DNA of 47,930 nucleotides, taken from contig JBKGYK010000016.1 in the NCBI GenBank assembly GCA_046546095.1, forward strand, positions 1 to 47,930, written 5' to 3'. Each line of letters begins with the position of its first letter. Within the stretch, counting starts at the first letter, position 1. A model generated the notes under the pieces. That model did no database searches and was not told the origin of the DNA. It saw only the letters and a list, made by a program, of their open reading frames with translations. The stretch is from JAQIBY01 sp046546095. Lineage in GTDB: Bacteria > Bacteroidota > Bacteroidia > Bacteroidales > ML635J-15. Positions 8,502 to 17,172 of the stretch are shown here, piece after piece. A program made the translations under genes and the position numbers.

Positions 8502-9973
8502 TGAACCCCTGGCTCCTATTTTTTCTTTTGTGTTTTTTAAGCCTGGAACTGAGTTCTCAGGAAAACAGCAGCTTCACAGAACCAATACCTGAAATTGAGA
8601 TTATGTCAGGTACCTATCTGGGTAATGAAAACAGAAATTTCTACGGAAACAAGGCCCCGGATGATCTGGATATTATATGGCGTTTTCATCTTGGTAAAGG
8701 CCATACTGCCAATCCCAGGGCAGGAGGAAAATTCTTAACCTGGTACGGTGGTGGCTGGACATGTCAGGCAGCTACCATCAGGCACGACAGCATTTGGTAT
8801 TTGATTCAGCCCTCCTACGGACAAAAATTGTATAAACTAAATGCAGAAACCGGTGATAAAATATGGGAATACAAATTTGATGATGTACTAAAAGCCAGTC
8901 CGACAATCTGGGAAAACGCTTACAACTGGAACAAACACAGGCATCTTATATTGCAGGGCTCCCGTCGGGGCAATCACAACAGCATCTACTCCGATGAAGT
9001 ATATTCATTGCGCGCCATAGATTTCATCACCGGAGAAGCTGTATGGAAGCATAGTGTAGAACGCAGCCGCTCCTACAGCCGGGATGTTGATGCCTCCCCC
9101 CTTGTCATCAGAGACACCATGTACGCTCCCCTGGAAAACGGATATCTGCTGATCGCTGATCCACAACCGGACTGCACAACTGACAACAACGGCACAGCAG
9201 TTCCGGAAGAAATATCCCACATCAAAACATATGCAGAAGCTGATGCTGACAAACACCGGAATAATGTTATACTGGAAGGCTCACCAACATATTTCAATGA
9301 TTACCTGTATATGTGCTCCGGGACCGGCTGGCTATACGGATACAATATAAAAGCCGACAGCATTGACTGGGGTTTTTATACAGGCGGTGATATGGATGGT
9401 ACTCCACCGGTAACAAGTGATTCCTGTCTTCTTGTGAGTCTGGAAAAACAATATATCCCCGGACAAGGTGGTGTATTTAAAATTGATCCGCGTCAAACGC
9501 CGGATTCTGCAGTCGTATGGTTTTTCCCAACACAGGACACCAGCTTTGTCCATTGGGATGGTGGCATTATAGGTTCACCAGCTGTCAACGATTACTACAC
9601 AAATGAACATGAGCAGAAGATAGCTGTTTTTACGGGGCTTGACGGCTACCTTTATGTGGTAGATCACGAATTCACCACCGGAGATTCTGTCCCTGGCCCG
9701 ATGGAAAAAAGGCATTATCCAACACCTCAACTCATCAGCAAGCACAAAGTAGGACCTACCATCTCCACTCCAATCATAACAGAAAACAAAATCATCGCAG
9801 CTACTTATCATGGTATTCATCTTTTTTCATATGATAAATCATGCCATGTTGAGCTGATAGCCAAGCATGAAGGAGGATTTGAATCCACACCGGTGCTTTT
9901 GAACGGAAAGCTGTATATATCAAGCCGGGATGGTTATTTGTACTGTTTCGGGAAAAAAGATGCTGTACAATAG
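8501..9973 (+). CDS. Exported PQQ-type beta-propeller repeat protein
   Basis: The 490-aa product has a signal peptide (MNPWLLFFLLCFLSLELSSQ). Repeated blades have the form YKLNAETGDKIWEYKF, YSLRAIDFITGEAVWKHS and LYCFG, matching PQQ/WD-like propellers. There is no obvious dehydrogenase active site, so a binding or scaffold role is likelier than a quinoprotein enzyme. The start overlaps the preceding M23 stop by one base, and a DUF1573 protein follows after about 50 nt. Co-expression with a periplasmic peptidase suggests an envelope function, possibly as an accessory of peptidoglycan remodelling, but no specific role can be assigned. Confidence 0.8.
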   Translation: MNPWLLFFLLCFLSLELSSQENSSFTEPIPEIEIMSGTYLGNENRNFYGNKAPDDLDIIWRFHLGKGHTANPRAGGKFLTWYGGGWTCQAATIRHDSIWYLIQPSYGQKLYKLNAETGDKIWEYKFDDVLKASPTIWENAYNWNKHRHLILQGSRRGNHNSIYSDEVYSLRAIDFITGEAVWKHSVERSRSYSRDVDASPLVIRDTMYAPLENGYLLIADPQPDCTTDNNGTAVPEEISHIKTYAEADADKHRNNVILEGSPTYFNDYLYMCSGTGWLYGYNIKADSIDWGFYTGGDMDGTPPVTSDSCLLVSLEKQYIPGQGGVFKIDPRQTPDSAVVWFFPTQDTSFVHWDGGIIGSPAVNDYYTNEHEQKIAVFTGLDGYLYVVDHEFTTGDSVPGPMEKRHYPTPQLISKHKVGPTISTPIITENKIIAATYHGIHLFSYDKSCHVELIAKHEGGFESTPVLLNGKLYISSRDGYLYCFGKKDAVQ

Positions 9974-10024
9974 CAGTAGTTCATTCAGCATTCTCATAAA
10001 GATTTGATACCTTTATTCTTTATT

Positions 10025-10462
10025 ATGAAGCATGTGATTAACATAGCAATTGCAATCCTCCTGAGTACGGGAATATCTGTTGCACAGCGTCAAGCAGAAA
10101 ACAACCCGGGGCTTATTGCCAAATCAAATTCTCACAATTTTGGCCGGCTGTCCTATCTGGAAACCGCAGAATACGAATTTTCCCTGAAAAATATTACAGA
10201 CAAAAACATTGTGATAACAAATGTCAGGGCAAAGTGTGGTTGCACACCTGTGGACTGGAGCAAGGAGCCTGTCGGGCCCGGAGAAAAAGCATATATCAGC
10301 ATCAGTTACGATACAAGCATAACCGGCAAATTTCAAAAATCTGTTTTTGTGTTCACAAATGAAAAATCAGCTCCGGTGAAGCTCAATATTTCGGGAAAGG
10401 TAATCCCACCGGATCCGGGAGATGATGCTTATGAACACTGGAAGAAGAAATACAAACAATAA
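10025..10462 (+). CDS. DUF1573 domain protein, exported
   Basis: The ATG at 10025 (MKHVIN...) gives a 145-aa protein with a signal peptide; an ATG 21 nt earlier would precede it awkwardly. The mature part is a single Ig-like DUF1573 domain, recognised by HNFGRLSYLETAEYEFSLKN, the conserved cysteine patch AKCGCTPVDW, and the closing VKLNISGKVIPP. DUF1573 proteins are abundant and secreted in Bacteroidota; their molecular role is poorly known. It lies between the propeller and aminotransferase genes on the same strand. Confidence 0.88.
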   Translation: MKHVINIAIAILLSTGISVAQRQAENNPGLIAKSNSHNFGRLSYLETAEYEFSLKNITDKNIVITNVRAKCGCTPVDWSKEPVGPGEKAYISISYDTSITGKFQKSVFVFTNEKSAPVKLNISGKVIPPDPGDDAYEHWKKKYKQ

Positions 10463-10475
10463 AACTCATAATAAT

Positions 10476-11675
10476 ATGCCAAAAATATCAATGAAAGCTC
10501 AGGCAATGCCTGAATCACCAATCCGGCGCCTGGTCCCCTATGCCGAAGAAGCAAAACGCCAGGGAAAAAAAGTATACCATTTAAATATCGGACAACCCGA
10601 TATTCCCACACCTCAGATTGCCAGAGATGCCATCAAAAATCTGGCAGATCAAGTATGGCCGTACAGTCACTCCGCCGGTAATGAATCATACAGAAGGAAA
10701 CTGGCAGGCTATTACAAGGGTGTTAATATTGATGTTGATCATAACGATATGCTGATCACCACCGGAGGTTCCGAGGCCATCACATTCGCATTTATGTCTA
10801 CCATGGACCAGGGTGATGAAGTTATCATTCCCGAACCCTTTTATGCCAATTACAATGGCTTTGCAGCCACAGCCGGAGTAGAAGTAAAACCGATCACATC
10901 AAGTATAGAGAATGATTTTGCTTTGCCACCCATTGAGGAATTTGAAAAGCTCATCACAGAAAAGACCAAAGGCATTGTAATATGTAACCCGAATAATCCC
11001 ACGGGATATCTGTATTCGGAAGAGGAACTCAAAAGTCTGGCAAAACTGGTAAAGAAATACGATTTGTATTTGTACTCAGATGAGGTTTACCGTGAGTTTT
11101 GTTACGATGGACACACTCATTTTTCTGCCATGCATCTGCATGGCCTTGAAGATCATGTAATTATGATGGACTCGGTATCCAAGCGGTACAGTATGTGCGG
11201 CATACGGGTTGGTTGCATGGTAAGCAAAAACAAGGCAGTTGTTGCAGCTGCATTAAAATTTGCACAGGCTCGTTTATGTCCGCCATACCTGGGACAGGTC
11301 GCTGGAGAAGCTGCCATTGAAACTCCGGTTGATTATTTTGATGAAGTGTATCAGGAATATATTGAACGCAGAGACTATATGGTGGACCGCCTGAATAAGA
11401 TGGAAGGTGTCACCTGCCCAAAACCCAAAGGTGCATTTTATACGGTAGTCAGTTTACCGGTAGCAGATTCCGACCTGTTTGCTCAATGGCTTCTTGAAGA
11501 ATTTGATCATCACAAACAAACAGTAATGGTTGCTCCGGCTTCGGGTTTTTATTCAACACCGGGCCTGGGTAAAAAGGAAGTCCGCATCGCTTATGTATTG
11601 AACAGGGATGACCTGAAAAATGCAATGGACAGCCTTGAGGCCGCACTGAAAGTGTATCCCGGCAGAACAATATAA
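10476..11675 (+). CDS. Class I/II PLP-dependent aminotransferase (aspartate aminotransferase-like)
   Basis: The start is placed at the ATG at 10476 (MPKISMKAQ), just after the stop of the DUF1573 gene; the earlier in-frame ATG at 10422 lies inside that gene. The product is 399 aa. Fold-type I motifs are intact: NPNNPTG (171-177), D202 for the pyridine nitrogen, and the Schiff-base lysine K236 in SVSKRYS, followed by the phosphate-binding CGIRVG. Members transfer amino groups between amino acids and 2-oxoacids in the cytoplasm. The exact substrate pair cannot be read from sequence. A terminator follows. Confidence 0.93.
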   Translation: MPKISMKAQAMPESPIRRLVPYAEEAKRQGKKVYHLNIGQPDIPTPQIARDAIKNLADQVWPYSHSAGNESYRRKLAGYYKGVNIDVDHNDMLITTGGSEAITFAFMSTMDQGDEVIIPEPFYANYNGFAATAGVEVKPITSSIENDFALPPIEEFEKLITEKTKGIVICNPNNPTGYLYSEEELKSLAKLVKKYDLYLYSDEVYREFCYDGHTHFSAMHLHGLEDHVIMMDSVSKRYSMCGIRVGCMVSKNKAVVAAALKFAQARLCPPYLGQVAGEAAIETPVDYFDEVYQEYIERRDYMVDRLNKMEGVTCPKPKGAFYTVVSLPVADSDLFAQWLLEEFDHHKQTVMVAPASGFYSTPGLGKKEVRIAYVLNRDDLKNAMDSLEAALKVYPGRTI

Positions 11676-11695
11676 CAATAGTAACTATACATATG

Positions 11696-11730
11696 ACAGG
11701 GCCGTTGCATTCAGCGGCTCTGTTTTTTTT
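11696..11730 (+). terminator. Intrinsic terminator after aminotransferase gene
   Basis: CAGGGCCG / CGGCTCTG (8 bp with one G-U pair) with a 10-nt loop is followed directly by a run of eight T residues. It ends the plus-strand transcript three bases before the stop of the convergent ccsA. Confidence 0.88.
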
Positions 11731-11732
11731 GA

Positions 11733-12536
11733 TCAACCGTACATATGAATGCTACTTTGTGCAGCGGGTATAAATTTCATGCCCATCCAGGCAAGAAGCA
11801 TTATCAGGAAAGCAAAAACCAGAAAAATCATTGCTTTACGGTTGTGAGCTCTGCCTGCACTACGAAGGCGGTAATGAATATAGATAAGATATACCAGCCA
11901 GGTAATCAGTGCCCAGGTTTCTTTGGGGTCCCATGACCAGTAATTGCCCCAGGCTACTTTGGCCCAGAGTGCTCCAAAAATCAAGCCCAGGCTTATCATG
12001 GTGAAGCCGGAATATACCATTTTATCTGCCCTGTCCGGAATTTGGCTATCAATATTTTTGCCGGGCTTGAGCAGATGGTATAGCGAAATAATGGCAGATG
12101 CAGCCAAAAGACTATAACCAAGGATATAAACAACAACATGAGGCACAAACCATGCGGACTGCAACGCCGGCGGCAGATGTTTCACAAAAATTTCCGGCTT
12201 CAGTAAATTGATGAGCAAAAAAACCATACCCATCAGCAGGCTGTATGATAAAAACCAGCGGTATTTCCACAGGCGATAAGTAATTCCGCCAAGCAAAGGC
12301 AGGAAAAAAGCATACCACAGCCGCGTTTCACCGATACTCCGCATAGGTGGCCGCTCAAAACGTACCCAAAGAAAAGTGAGTATACCAGCCATTGTCAGTA
12401 CAGCCATTGCATTGAAAACTTCAGACCAGCGAAAATGCCGGCTTTTTTTGTTTTGATACAAGCTGAAAACAAATGCCAGCAGAAAAACGAGCAAAGCAAT
12501 GATTACCAAACTTTCATGTAAACTAAGTTCACTCAT
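11733..12536 (-). CDS. ccsA: Cytochrome c biogenesis protein CcsA (System II heme channel subunit)
   Basis: The 267-aa polytopic membrane protein has about eight helices and carries the tryptophan-rich heme-handling motif WGNYWSWDPKETW at 196-208. Candidate axial histidines include H133 (VPHV) and H221. CcsA/ResC works with ResB/CcsB to carry heme outward and attach it to CXXCH motifs of apocytochromes c. It overlaps the resB-like gene by 8 nt and is the last gene of the nrf run, so its likely clients are the nine heme sites of NrfHA. Identification is strong from the motif. Confidence 0.95.
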   Translation of the reverse strand: MSELSLHESLVIIALLVFLLAFVFSLYQNKKSRHFRWSEVFNAMAVLTMAGILTFLWVRFERPPMRSIGETRLWYAFFLPLLGGITYRLWKYRWFLSYSLLMGMVFLLINLLKPEIFVKHLPPALQSAWFVPHVVVYILGYSLLAASAIISLYHLLKPGKNIDSQIPDRADKMVYSGFTMISLGLIFGALWAKVAWGNYWSWDPKETWALITWLVYLIYIHYRLRSAGRAHNRKAMIFLVFAFLIMLLAWMGMKFIPAAQSSIHMYG

Positions 12537-13725
12537 GCCGAGATTGTTTTGGTTTTCCGGTAATAAATAAGATGGTCACTCCGGTCAAAAGGAGAAATAT
12601 TCCAAAATACATGACAGGCAGCCAGGGATCTTTTACAAGAGATATGACAGAAATGTCCGAATATTTGCCTTTTGATTCATCATACGACTGCTGATACATT
12701 TTCCAGCCGTTGACAATAGCCGGGTCATTGACACTGATACGAATGTTTTTTGCAGAATCATTCTTAGTATAAAGCCGCGCATAGGTAGTGTATTGCTTAG
12801 GCATGGGTGGGTTAAGCCGGATTTTCATACCGGTTTCCGTAGTGATGACTTTTTCCGGAAACATCTCACTGGCAGTTCCTGCCCATACTGATTTACGAAG
12901 GGTGTCCTCTCCCTCTATCAGATTGATTCTCACAGCAGAAACAGAGGCAATTGACTCAAAAGGCACATACTTATCACCAAGTTTGGAAGCTTCGGTCAGG
13001 AATTCTTCAATGATCAGGCTGTACTGCTTGTACACAATCTTTTTTCCTTCGGATTCCTGACTGATTTCAGTCAGACTGAGGGTTTTATCATCAGGGGATG
13101 CAATTTTTAGCAAAGGATTGTGGTATTCCAGTGAAAACTTTTGCATTTCAAGGGCAAAATCCAGGTCATACCGATTGCCGCTTTTGTCGAAAGCATACCA
13201 GACAGGCTCCCCTTGTTGTAGCGTCATGCTGTATTGTTTATGATCAGTATGGCCGGCACCTCCGGCGATCAGAATAATAACAATACCGAGATGATTCAAA
13301 ACAAAGATAATGCTCCCTGTGCCAAATCTGTTCATACGTTTTGCTGTGCTAAAGAGCAATATCACAAGCAGTAGAATACCGGCAAGATACATGCTCCAGG
13401 AATATTTCACCTGATTAAGGAAATCTGCATGTTCGGTATTGTGCTGTGGGATAAGGCCCATCAGGATAACCAGAAGTGTAAACAGGCAGAGTGCAGGTAC
13501 AGCAGCATAAGAAGAGCTGATGAAATGAAAACCTTTGTGTTTTCTGATGATTATTCCTGTTATCAAGATCAAAAGCAGAAGTATCAGAGCAAGAATGGCA
13601 TTGCCCGGCCACGGGGGCAACATTCTTCCCAGGGGCAAAAACAAAGCATCCATCAACATACCTGCAAGCAGCACAAGCAGTGCCACAACAAATCCTTTCA
13701 CATAGTTCAGTTTCATCTTTCCCAT
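12529..13725 (-). CDS. ccsB: ResB-like cytochrome c biogenesis protein (CcsB type)
   Basis: The 398-aa protein has membrane helices near 8-30, 37-60, 66-90, 110-125 and 140-158, a long periplasmic domain (~165-365) and a final helix near 370-392. This is the ResB/CcsB layout of System II cytochrome c synthesis. An alternative start 9 nt downstream (MKLNYV) is possible. The gene sits between nrfA and ccsA and overlaps ccsA, so the two make the heme-delivery synthase as a pair. ResB sequences are weakly conserved; the assignment leans on topology and gene order. Confidence 0.85.
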   Translation of the reverse strand: MGKMKLNYVKGFVVALLVLLAGMLMDALFLPLGRMLPPWPGNAILALILLLLILITGIIIRKHKGFHFISSSYAAVPALCLFTLLVILMGLIPQHNTEHADFLNQVKYSWSMYLAGILLLVILLFSTAKRMNRFGTGSIIFVLNHLGIVIILIAGGAGHTDHKQYSMTLQQGEPVWYAFDKSGNRYDLDFALEMQKFSLEYHNPLLKIASPDDKTLSLTEISQESEGKKIVYKQYSLIIEEFLTEASKLGDKYVPFESIASVSAVRINLIEGEDTLRKSVWAGTASEMFPEKVITTETGMKIRLNPPMPKQYTTYARLYTKNDSAKNIRISVNDPAIVNGWKMYQQSYDESKGKYSDISVISLVKDPWLPVMYFGIFLLLTGVTILFITGKPKQSRHE

Positions 13726-13779
13726 CCTGCAAGCAACAAATTCTCAATCAATTATTCATACAAAAGCACAGGTCTGCAT

Positions 13780-15282
13780 TCAAAGCTCCGTATACTCATA
13801 TTGTGCTTCCCGCTCTTTGGCTTTCTTCACCCACCGGGGAACCACTGTTTCAAGGAATTTTTCTTTTTCGCTGTTGAGTTTGTCCATATCCAATCCGACA
13901 AATTCCTGAGCTTTGGCTTTGGTTTCGATATCCGGATAAGGAACTTCATTGTCAAAATCATATTTGGCAAAAATGCGTGATAATTCGATACGTGCTTCCA
14001 TTGCCAGGTTGATGCCACTTGCCAGAATACGGCTGCATTCTATCGGGGAGTGGAAAGAAGCGCCATGTGATGCAGCCACAAAATCCCAGCGCCACTGAGC
14101 ATTGCGGATATCCCAAAGAATATCATGCATTTCATCTTCGTTAGCACCTATCTCCCAGGCTTTTCCTGCTTCAACGTGAGCCCGAACAAGAATTGTTTCC
14201 AACTGATCTCTGCTTTCCTTAATTTTATCCTGTCGCTCATAGACATTTTCAAACAGGTCTTTCTCATCTTCCCGGTGGCAAACCTGGCATGTGCGGTTAA
14301 TATAGGCAAGAGGGCTTTGCACTTTGTGGTCGGAATACTTCTGTCCGCCTTCATTCATAAAAGGCATATGACAATCGGCACAAGCCAGTCCGCGTTCTGC
14401 ATGAATCCCGGTCATAAATAGTTCATAATCCGGATGCTGAGCTTTGAGCATAGGTGCTCTGGAGATGCTGTGGGTCCAGTCGGAAAACTGCAACTTGTCA
14501 TAATAAGCTTCCATATCTTCAACGGTCATACCATCTTCCCACGGTAATATCAGATAATTGTCATCACCCTTAAAATAATACTCAACATGACACTGAGCGC
14601 AAACAAGGCTTCTCATTTCCTGATGCGTGGCTTCACTGATGTCCATACCTCTGTTTTCAAAAGCTTCTGTAAGGGACGGTCGGGAAATCCTCAGATTCAT
14701 GTCATCAGCATCGTGGCAATCGGCACAACCAATTGGATTTACAATTTGATGGCCTCTGGTTTCCCAGCTTCCTTTGTAAAATTCAGCAACTCCGACTTCC
14801 TCCATAACACGTGGCACATCCGGTGATTTACAGGTCCAGCAGGTATTTGGCATAGGGCTTTCTTTACCGTCAACCGGTGCTCCGGTCCGCAGAACATTTC
14901 TGACATCCTCTATCGAATAGTAATGACCTCTTCCCTGATTATATTCTTTGGAAAAGCCATAACCAGCCCACAGGACAACCATTTCAGGGGTTTCTTCCAG
15001 CATATCAACCCATGCGTTTCCGTTGTATTTGGATTTGAATGTTGTATCGCTGGTGGCAAGGTAACGCTCATATTGTTGCGGAAAATTCTTGCCCCATACT
15101 TCGTTTCTGGGTTCAAACTGAGAATGCTCTACCTGCGGGGTATAAGCAAAAACAGCTTCTTCCCGTCTTTCAATAACGGAAGATGCAAGCAATCCCAACA
15201 GAAAAACGATTACAATTGTTGCAAAAAATATGGCCCACCCCAGCCAGGGTTTCTCTTTTACAAGTTGACGAATTGGTTTCAT
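13780..15282 (-). CDS. nrfA: Pentaheme cytochrome c nitrite reductase
   Basis: The 500-aa NrfA reduces nitrite to ammonium with six electrons at the outer face of the cytoplasmic membrane. The catalytic heme site is the lysine-ligated CWTCK (148-152). Four standard sites follow: CADCH (186-190), CAQCH (228-232), CADCH (301-305) and CQVCH (332-336). Downstream TGIH, KYSDHK and the HGASFHSP histidines fit active-site and heme ligands. An uncleaved N-terminal helix (~14-36) probably anchors it. It follows nrfH by 11 nt and precedes resB-ccsA. Confidence 0.98.
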   Translation of the reverse strand: MKPIRQLVKEKPWLGWAIFFATIVIVFLLGLLASSVIERREEAVFAYTPQVEHSQFEPRNEVWGKNFPQQYERYLATSDTTFKSKYNGNAWVDMLEETPEMVVLWAGYGFSKEYNQGRGHYYSIEDVRNVLRTGAPVDGKESPMPNTCWTCKSPDVPRVMEEVGVAEFYKGSWETRGHQIVNPIGCADCHDADDMNLRISRPSLTEAFENRGMDISEATHQEMRSLVCAQCHVEYYFKGDDNYLILPWEDGMTVEDMEAYYDKLQFSDWTHSISRAPMLKAQHPDYELFMTGIHAERGLACADCHMPFMNEGGQKYSDHKVQSPLAYINRTCQVCHREDEKDLFENVYERQDKIKESRDQLETILVRAHVEAGKAWEIGANEDEMHDILWDIRNAQWRWDFVAASHGASFHSPIECSRILASGINLAMEARIELSRIFAKYDFDNEVPYPDIETKAKAQEFVGLDMDKLNSEKEKFLETVVPRWVKKAKEREAQYEYTEL

Positions 15283-15293
15283 ATAATTACATT

Positions 15294-15878
15294 TTAATTA
15301 TCTTTCTTTTTTGCTCTTCTCAACCATTCCGGTACAGGGCTTTCCGGTAAGGGAACCAATGCGTTGGGTGTTGAAGACAAGCTTCTCACCTTAGCATGCG
15401 GCACATCCTGATGACAATCCCAGCATGTCCGGTCTTTTCTTTTCTGCACCATTTTTGGATTGGTACTGACAAGCGTACCATTTTCAATTAACTCGGTATG
15501 ACAGCGGATACAATTATCGTGTACTGCCTGTTCACCTTCTTCTTTGATAAAAATGCTATGTGGCTCTGTACGAAGGGTAAATATTGTTGAATGCCTCAAG
15601 CCGTCCTTGCCTTTGAAATAATAGTGTTTGAAAAAATTGTCATGAGGTACGTGGCAGTCATTACAGGAAGCAAATTCTCTGTGGGAGCTGTGTGCCCAGC
15701 TGTAATACTGTGGTACCATCACATGGCAATTAATACAGGTTTCAGAATCTTCGGACAAATAGGATGTGGCACGTGAGATATGAAAAAGAAATGCAGCCAG
15801 GCCTATAACAATACCCAAAGATATTATTACAGGCAATCGCCAGTTTTCCGGTGGATAAAAATGTTTCAAAAAACGCAT
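15294..15878 (-). CDS. nrfH: Tetraheme quinol dehydrogenase subunit of nitrite reductase
   Basis: NrfH (194 aa) oxidises menaquinol and passes electrons to NrfA. One membrane anchor at ~16-34 is followed by four heme sites: CINCH (48-52), CNDCH (72-76), CIRCH (123-127) and CWDCH (152-156). This is the NapC/NirT family at its usual length. It is the first gene of nrfH-nrfA-resB-ccsA. A perfect inverted repeat sits four bases before the start codon and may control expression. Confidence 0.97.
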   Translation of the reverse strand: MRFLKHFYPPENWRLPVIISLGIVIGLAAFLFHISRATSYLSEDSETCINCHVMVPQYYSWAHSSHREFASCNDCHVPHDNFFKHYYFKGKDGLRHSTIFTLRTEPHSIFIKEEGEQAVHDNCIRCHTELIENGTLVSTNPKMVQKRKDRTCWDCHQDVPHAKVRSLSSTPNALVPLPESPVPEWLRRAKKKDN

Positions 15879-16211
15879 AGCTGTTTATCTTTCTTCTTTT
15901 TTAAAGATAAACAAAACATTTGAAATGCCGATAAAACTTACTCAATTTCAACTTTGTCTAAATTACAATACCAATCAAAAAAACACGAAATGACAAATAC
16001 TGTTCTAATAAATCGACATTAAAATCCGGCAAATACGCATAATTTTTCATTCCCGGCAACAGTTTTCAAATATTCCCAAAGGATATTTTACTATAAATCA
16101 TCTCCACCTGCGGCATACTGACTGCAAAACCACCATTTTTAAAAATATTTCTGTTATACATAATAATTTGATATCTTAGTTGCGCCATTTTAATAATATA
16201 ACCAGTAGAAA
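15879..16211. other. Divergent intergenic region between nrfH and the rpsO-side genes
   Basis: These 333 bases hold no gene. Beside nrfH lies the inverted repeat at 15883-15912. At the other end 16172-16179 reads TATCTTAG, a one-mismatch -7 box for the small membrane protein gene. No full two-box promoter and no clear FNR/CRP-type palindrome was found for nrfH. Confidence 0.6.
15883..15912 (-). promoter_or_regulatory. Perfect inverted repeat immediately upstream of nrfH start
   Basis: GTTTATCTTT and AAAGATAAAC form perfect 10-bp arms around a 10-nt centre, ending 4 nt before the nrfH ATG. In the nrfH mRNA the loop would be purine-rich (AAAAAAGAAG), the kind of sequence that can help ribosome binding. 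It could be a regulatory RNA hairpin or a dimeric protein operator. Confidence 0.55.
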
Positions 16212-16745
16212 ATGGATAAACTAAGAACTATTTATAGATTACGCGCCCTGCGTGGTGGCATCCTTATGGCTCTGCTTGCCATATTATGGGGATCGGGTCT
16301 TTTGTTTCTGTTGCGTTTGTTTCCCGAACTGATTTCTGCAAAAATCAAGGAGAACATTGCCATTTCGGGAAACCTGACACATCCGGAATTCATCCATACA
16401 TTGATTGACAAATCTGCAATTGGTACAGATTTATTTGTACATGCAGCACTGGAGCCAATGGTTTTTGGAATAATGCTACTAGTACTCATGTTTTTATTGA
16501 TTCGCCTGAACGGAAACACTCAACTAAGAATCACCATATCATGGTTGCTTGGGATTGGTTTGGTTCTCTATGCAATTTCCCTTTTTGTCAGGGCCATGAC
16601 CTATATTGGCACAGCATCTGCAGATGAGGCTCAGAGCCATTGTCTCTGGCTGATGTTTCCCGGTGCCATTTTGCTGGCAACGGGCATTCTTCTGACAATC
16701 ATTAAATCTGTCAAAGATCTGACAGAACCCATTGGTGTTGATTAA
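16212..16745 (+). CDS. Small integral membrane protein of unknown function
   Basis: I do not recognise this 177-aa protein. It shows four predicted membrane helices: ~16-36, 78-98, 105-127 and 143-165. A loop of about 40 residues between the first two (KIKENIAISGNLTHPEFIHTLIDKS) is mildly hydrophilic and probably external. There is no signal peptide or recognisable catalytic motif. It lies 100 nt before rpsO, which has its own promoter, and is divergent from the nrf operon. Codon use looks like that of its neighbours. Confidence 0.75.
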   Translation: MDKLRTIYRLRALRGGILMALLAILWGSGLLFLLRLFPELISAKIKENIAISGNLTHPEFIHTLIDKSAIGTDLFVHAALEPMVFGIMLLVLMFLLIRLNGNTQLRITISWLLGIGLVLYAISLFVRAMTYIGTASADEAQSHCLWLMFPGAILLATGILLTIIKSVKDLTEPIGVD

Positions 16746-16765
16746 ATGCCAAATTTCACAATGGT

Positions 16766-16796
16766 TTTGTTAATTCACATAAATTCTCTAATTTTG
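16766..16796 (+). promoter_or_regulatory. Consensus Bacteroidota promoter for rpsO
   Basis: TTTG (16766-16769), exactly 19 nt, then TAATTTTG (16789-16796) match the consensus TTTG-N19-TAnnTTTG at every defined base. Start of rpsO is 50 nt downstream of the -7 box. This is the best promoter in the window. Confidence 0.8.
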
Positions 16797-16845
16797 CAGG
16801 CTTAATACATTATTGTAATATTATTTAACATTTAGTAAAAACATT

Positions 16846-17121
16846 ATGAAAAACTATTTAGATTCAGAAAAGAAAAGTGAAATCTTTAGTAAGTACGGGA
16901 AGTCTAACGAAGATACCGGCTCAGCAGAAAGCCAGATCGCATTGTTTACTTACCGTATCAAACATCTGACAGAACATTTGAAAAAAAACAAGAAAGACTT
17001 TAGTACCCAACGCGCATTGTTGAGTCTCGTAGGAAAAAGGCGTCGCCTGTTAAATTATTTAAAAGACAGGGATATTACTCGCTACCGTGCCATTATTAAG
17101 GAACTCGGATTAAGAAAATAA
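16846..17121 (+). CDS. rpsO: 30S ribosomal protein S15
   Basis: This 91-aa protein matches S15 throughout, including the segments DTGSAESQIALFTYRIKHLTEH and GKRRRLLNYLKDRD that contact 16S rRNA helices near the h20-h22 junction. It binds early in 30S platform assembly. It has a consensus promoter and a terminator-like hairpin downstream, followed by pnp, the classical rpsO-pnp order. Confidence 0.98.
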   Translation: MKNYLDSEKKSEIFSKYGKSNEDTGSAESQIALFTYRIKHLTEHLKKNKKDFSTQRALLSLVGKRRRLLNYLKDRDITRYRAIIKELGLRK

Positions 17122-17134
17122 TCAGCATAACAAG

Positions 17135-17157
17135 AGAGGCATCTACTGCCTCTTTTT
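17135..17157 (+). terminator. Terminator/attenuator hairpin between rpsO and pnp
   Basis: AGAGGCA-TCTAC-TGCCTCT (perfect 7-bp stem, 5-nt loop) runs into five Ts. It ends the short rpsO message or attenuates readthrough into pnp. Confidence 0.85.
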
Positions 17158-17172
17158 AGTATAAATGAAGAT

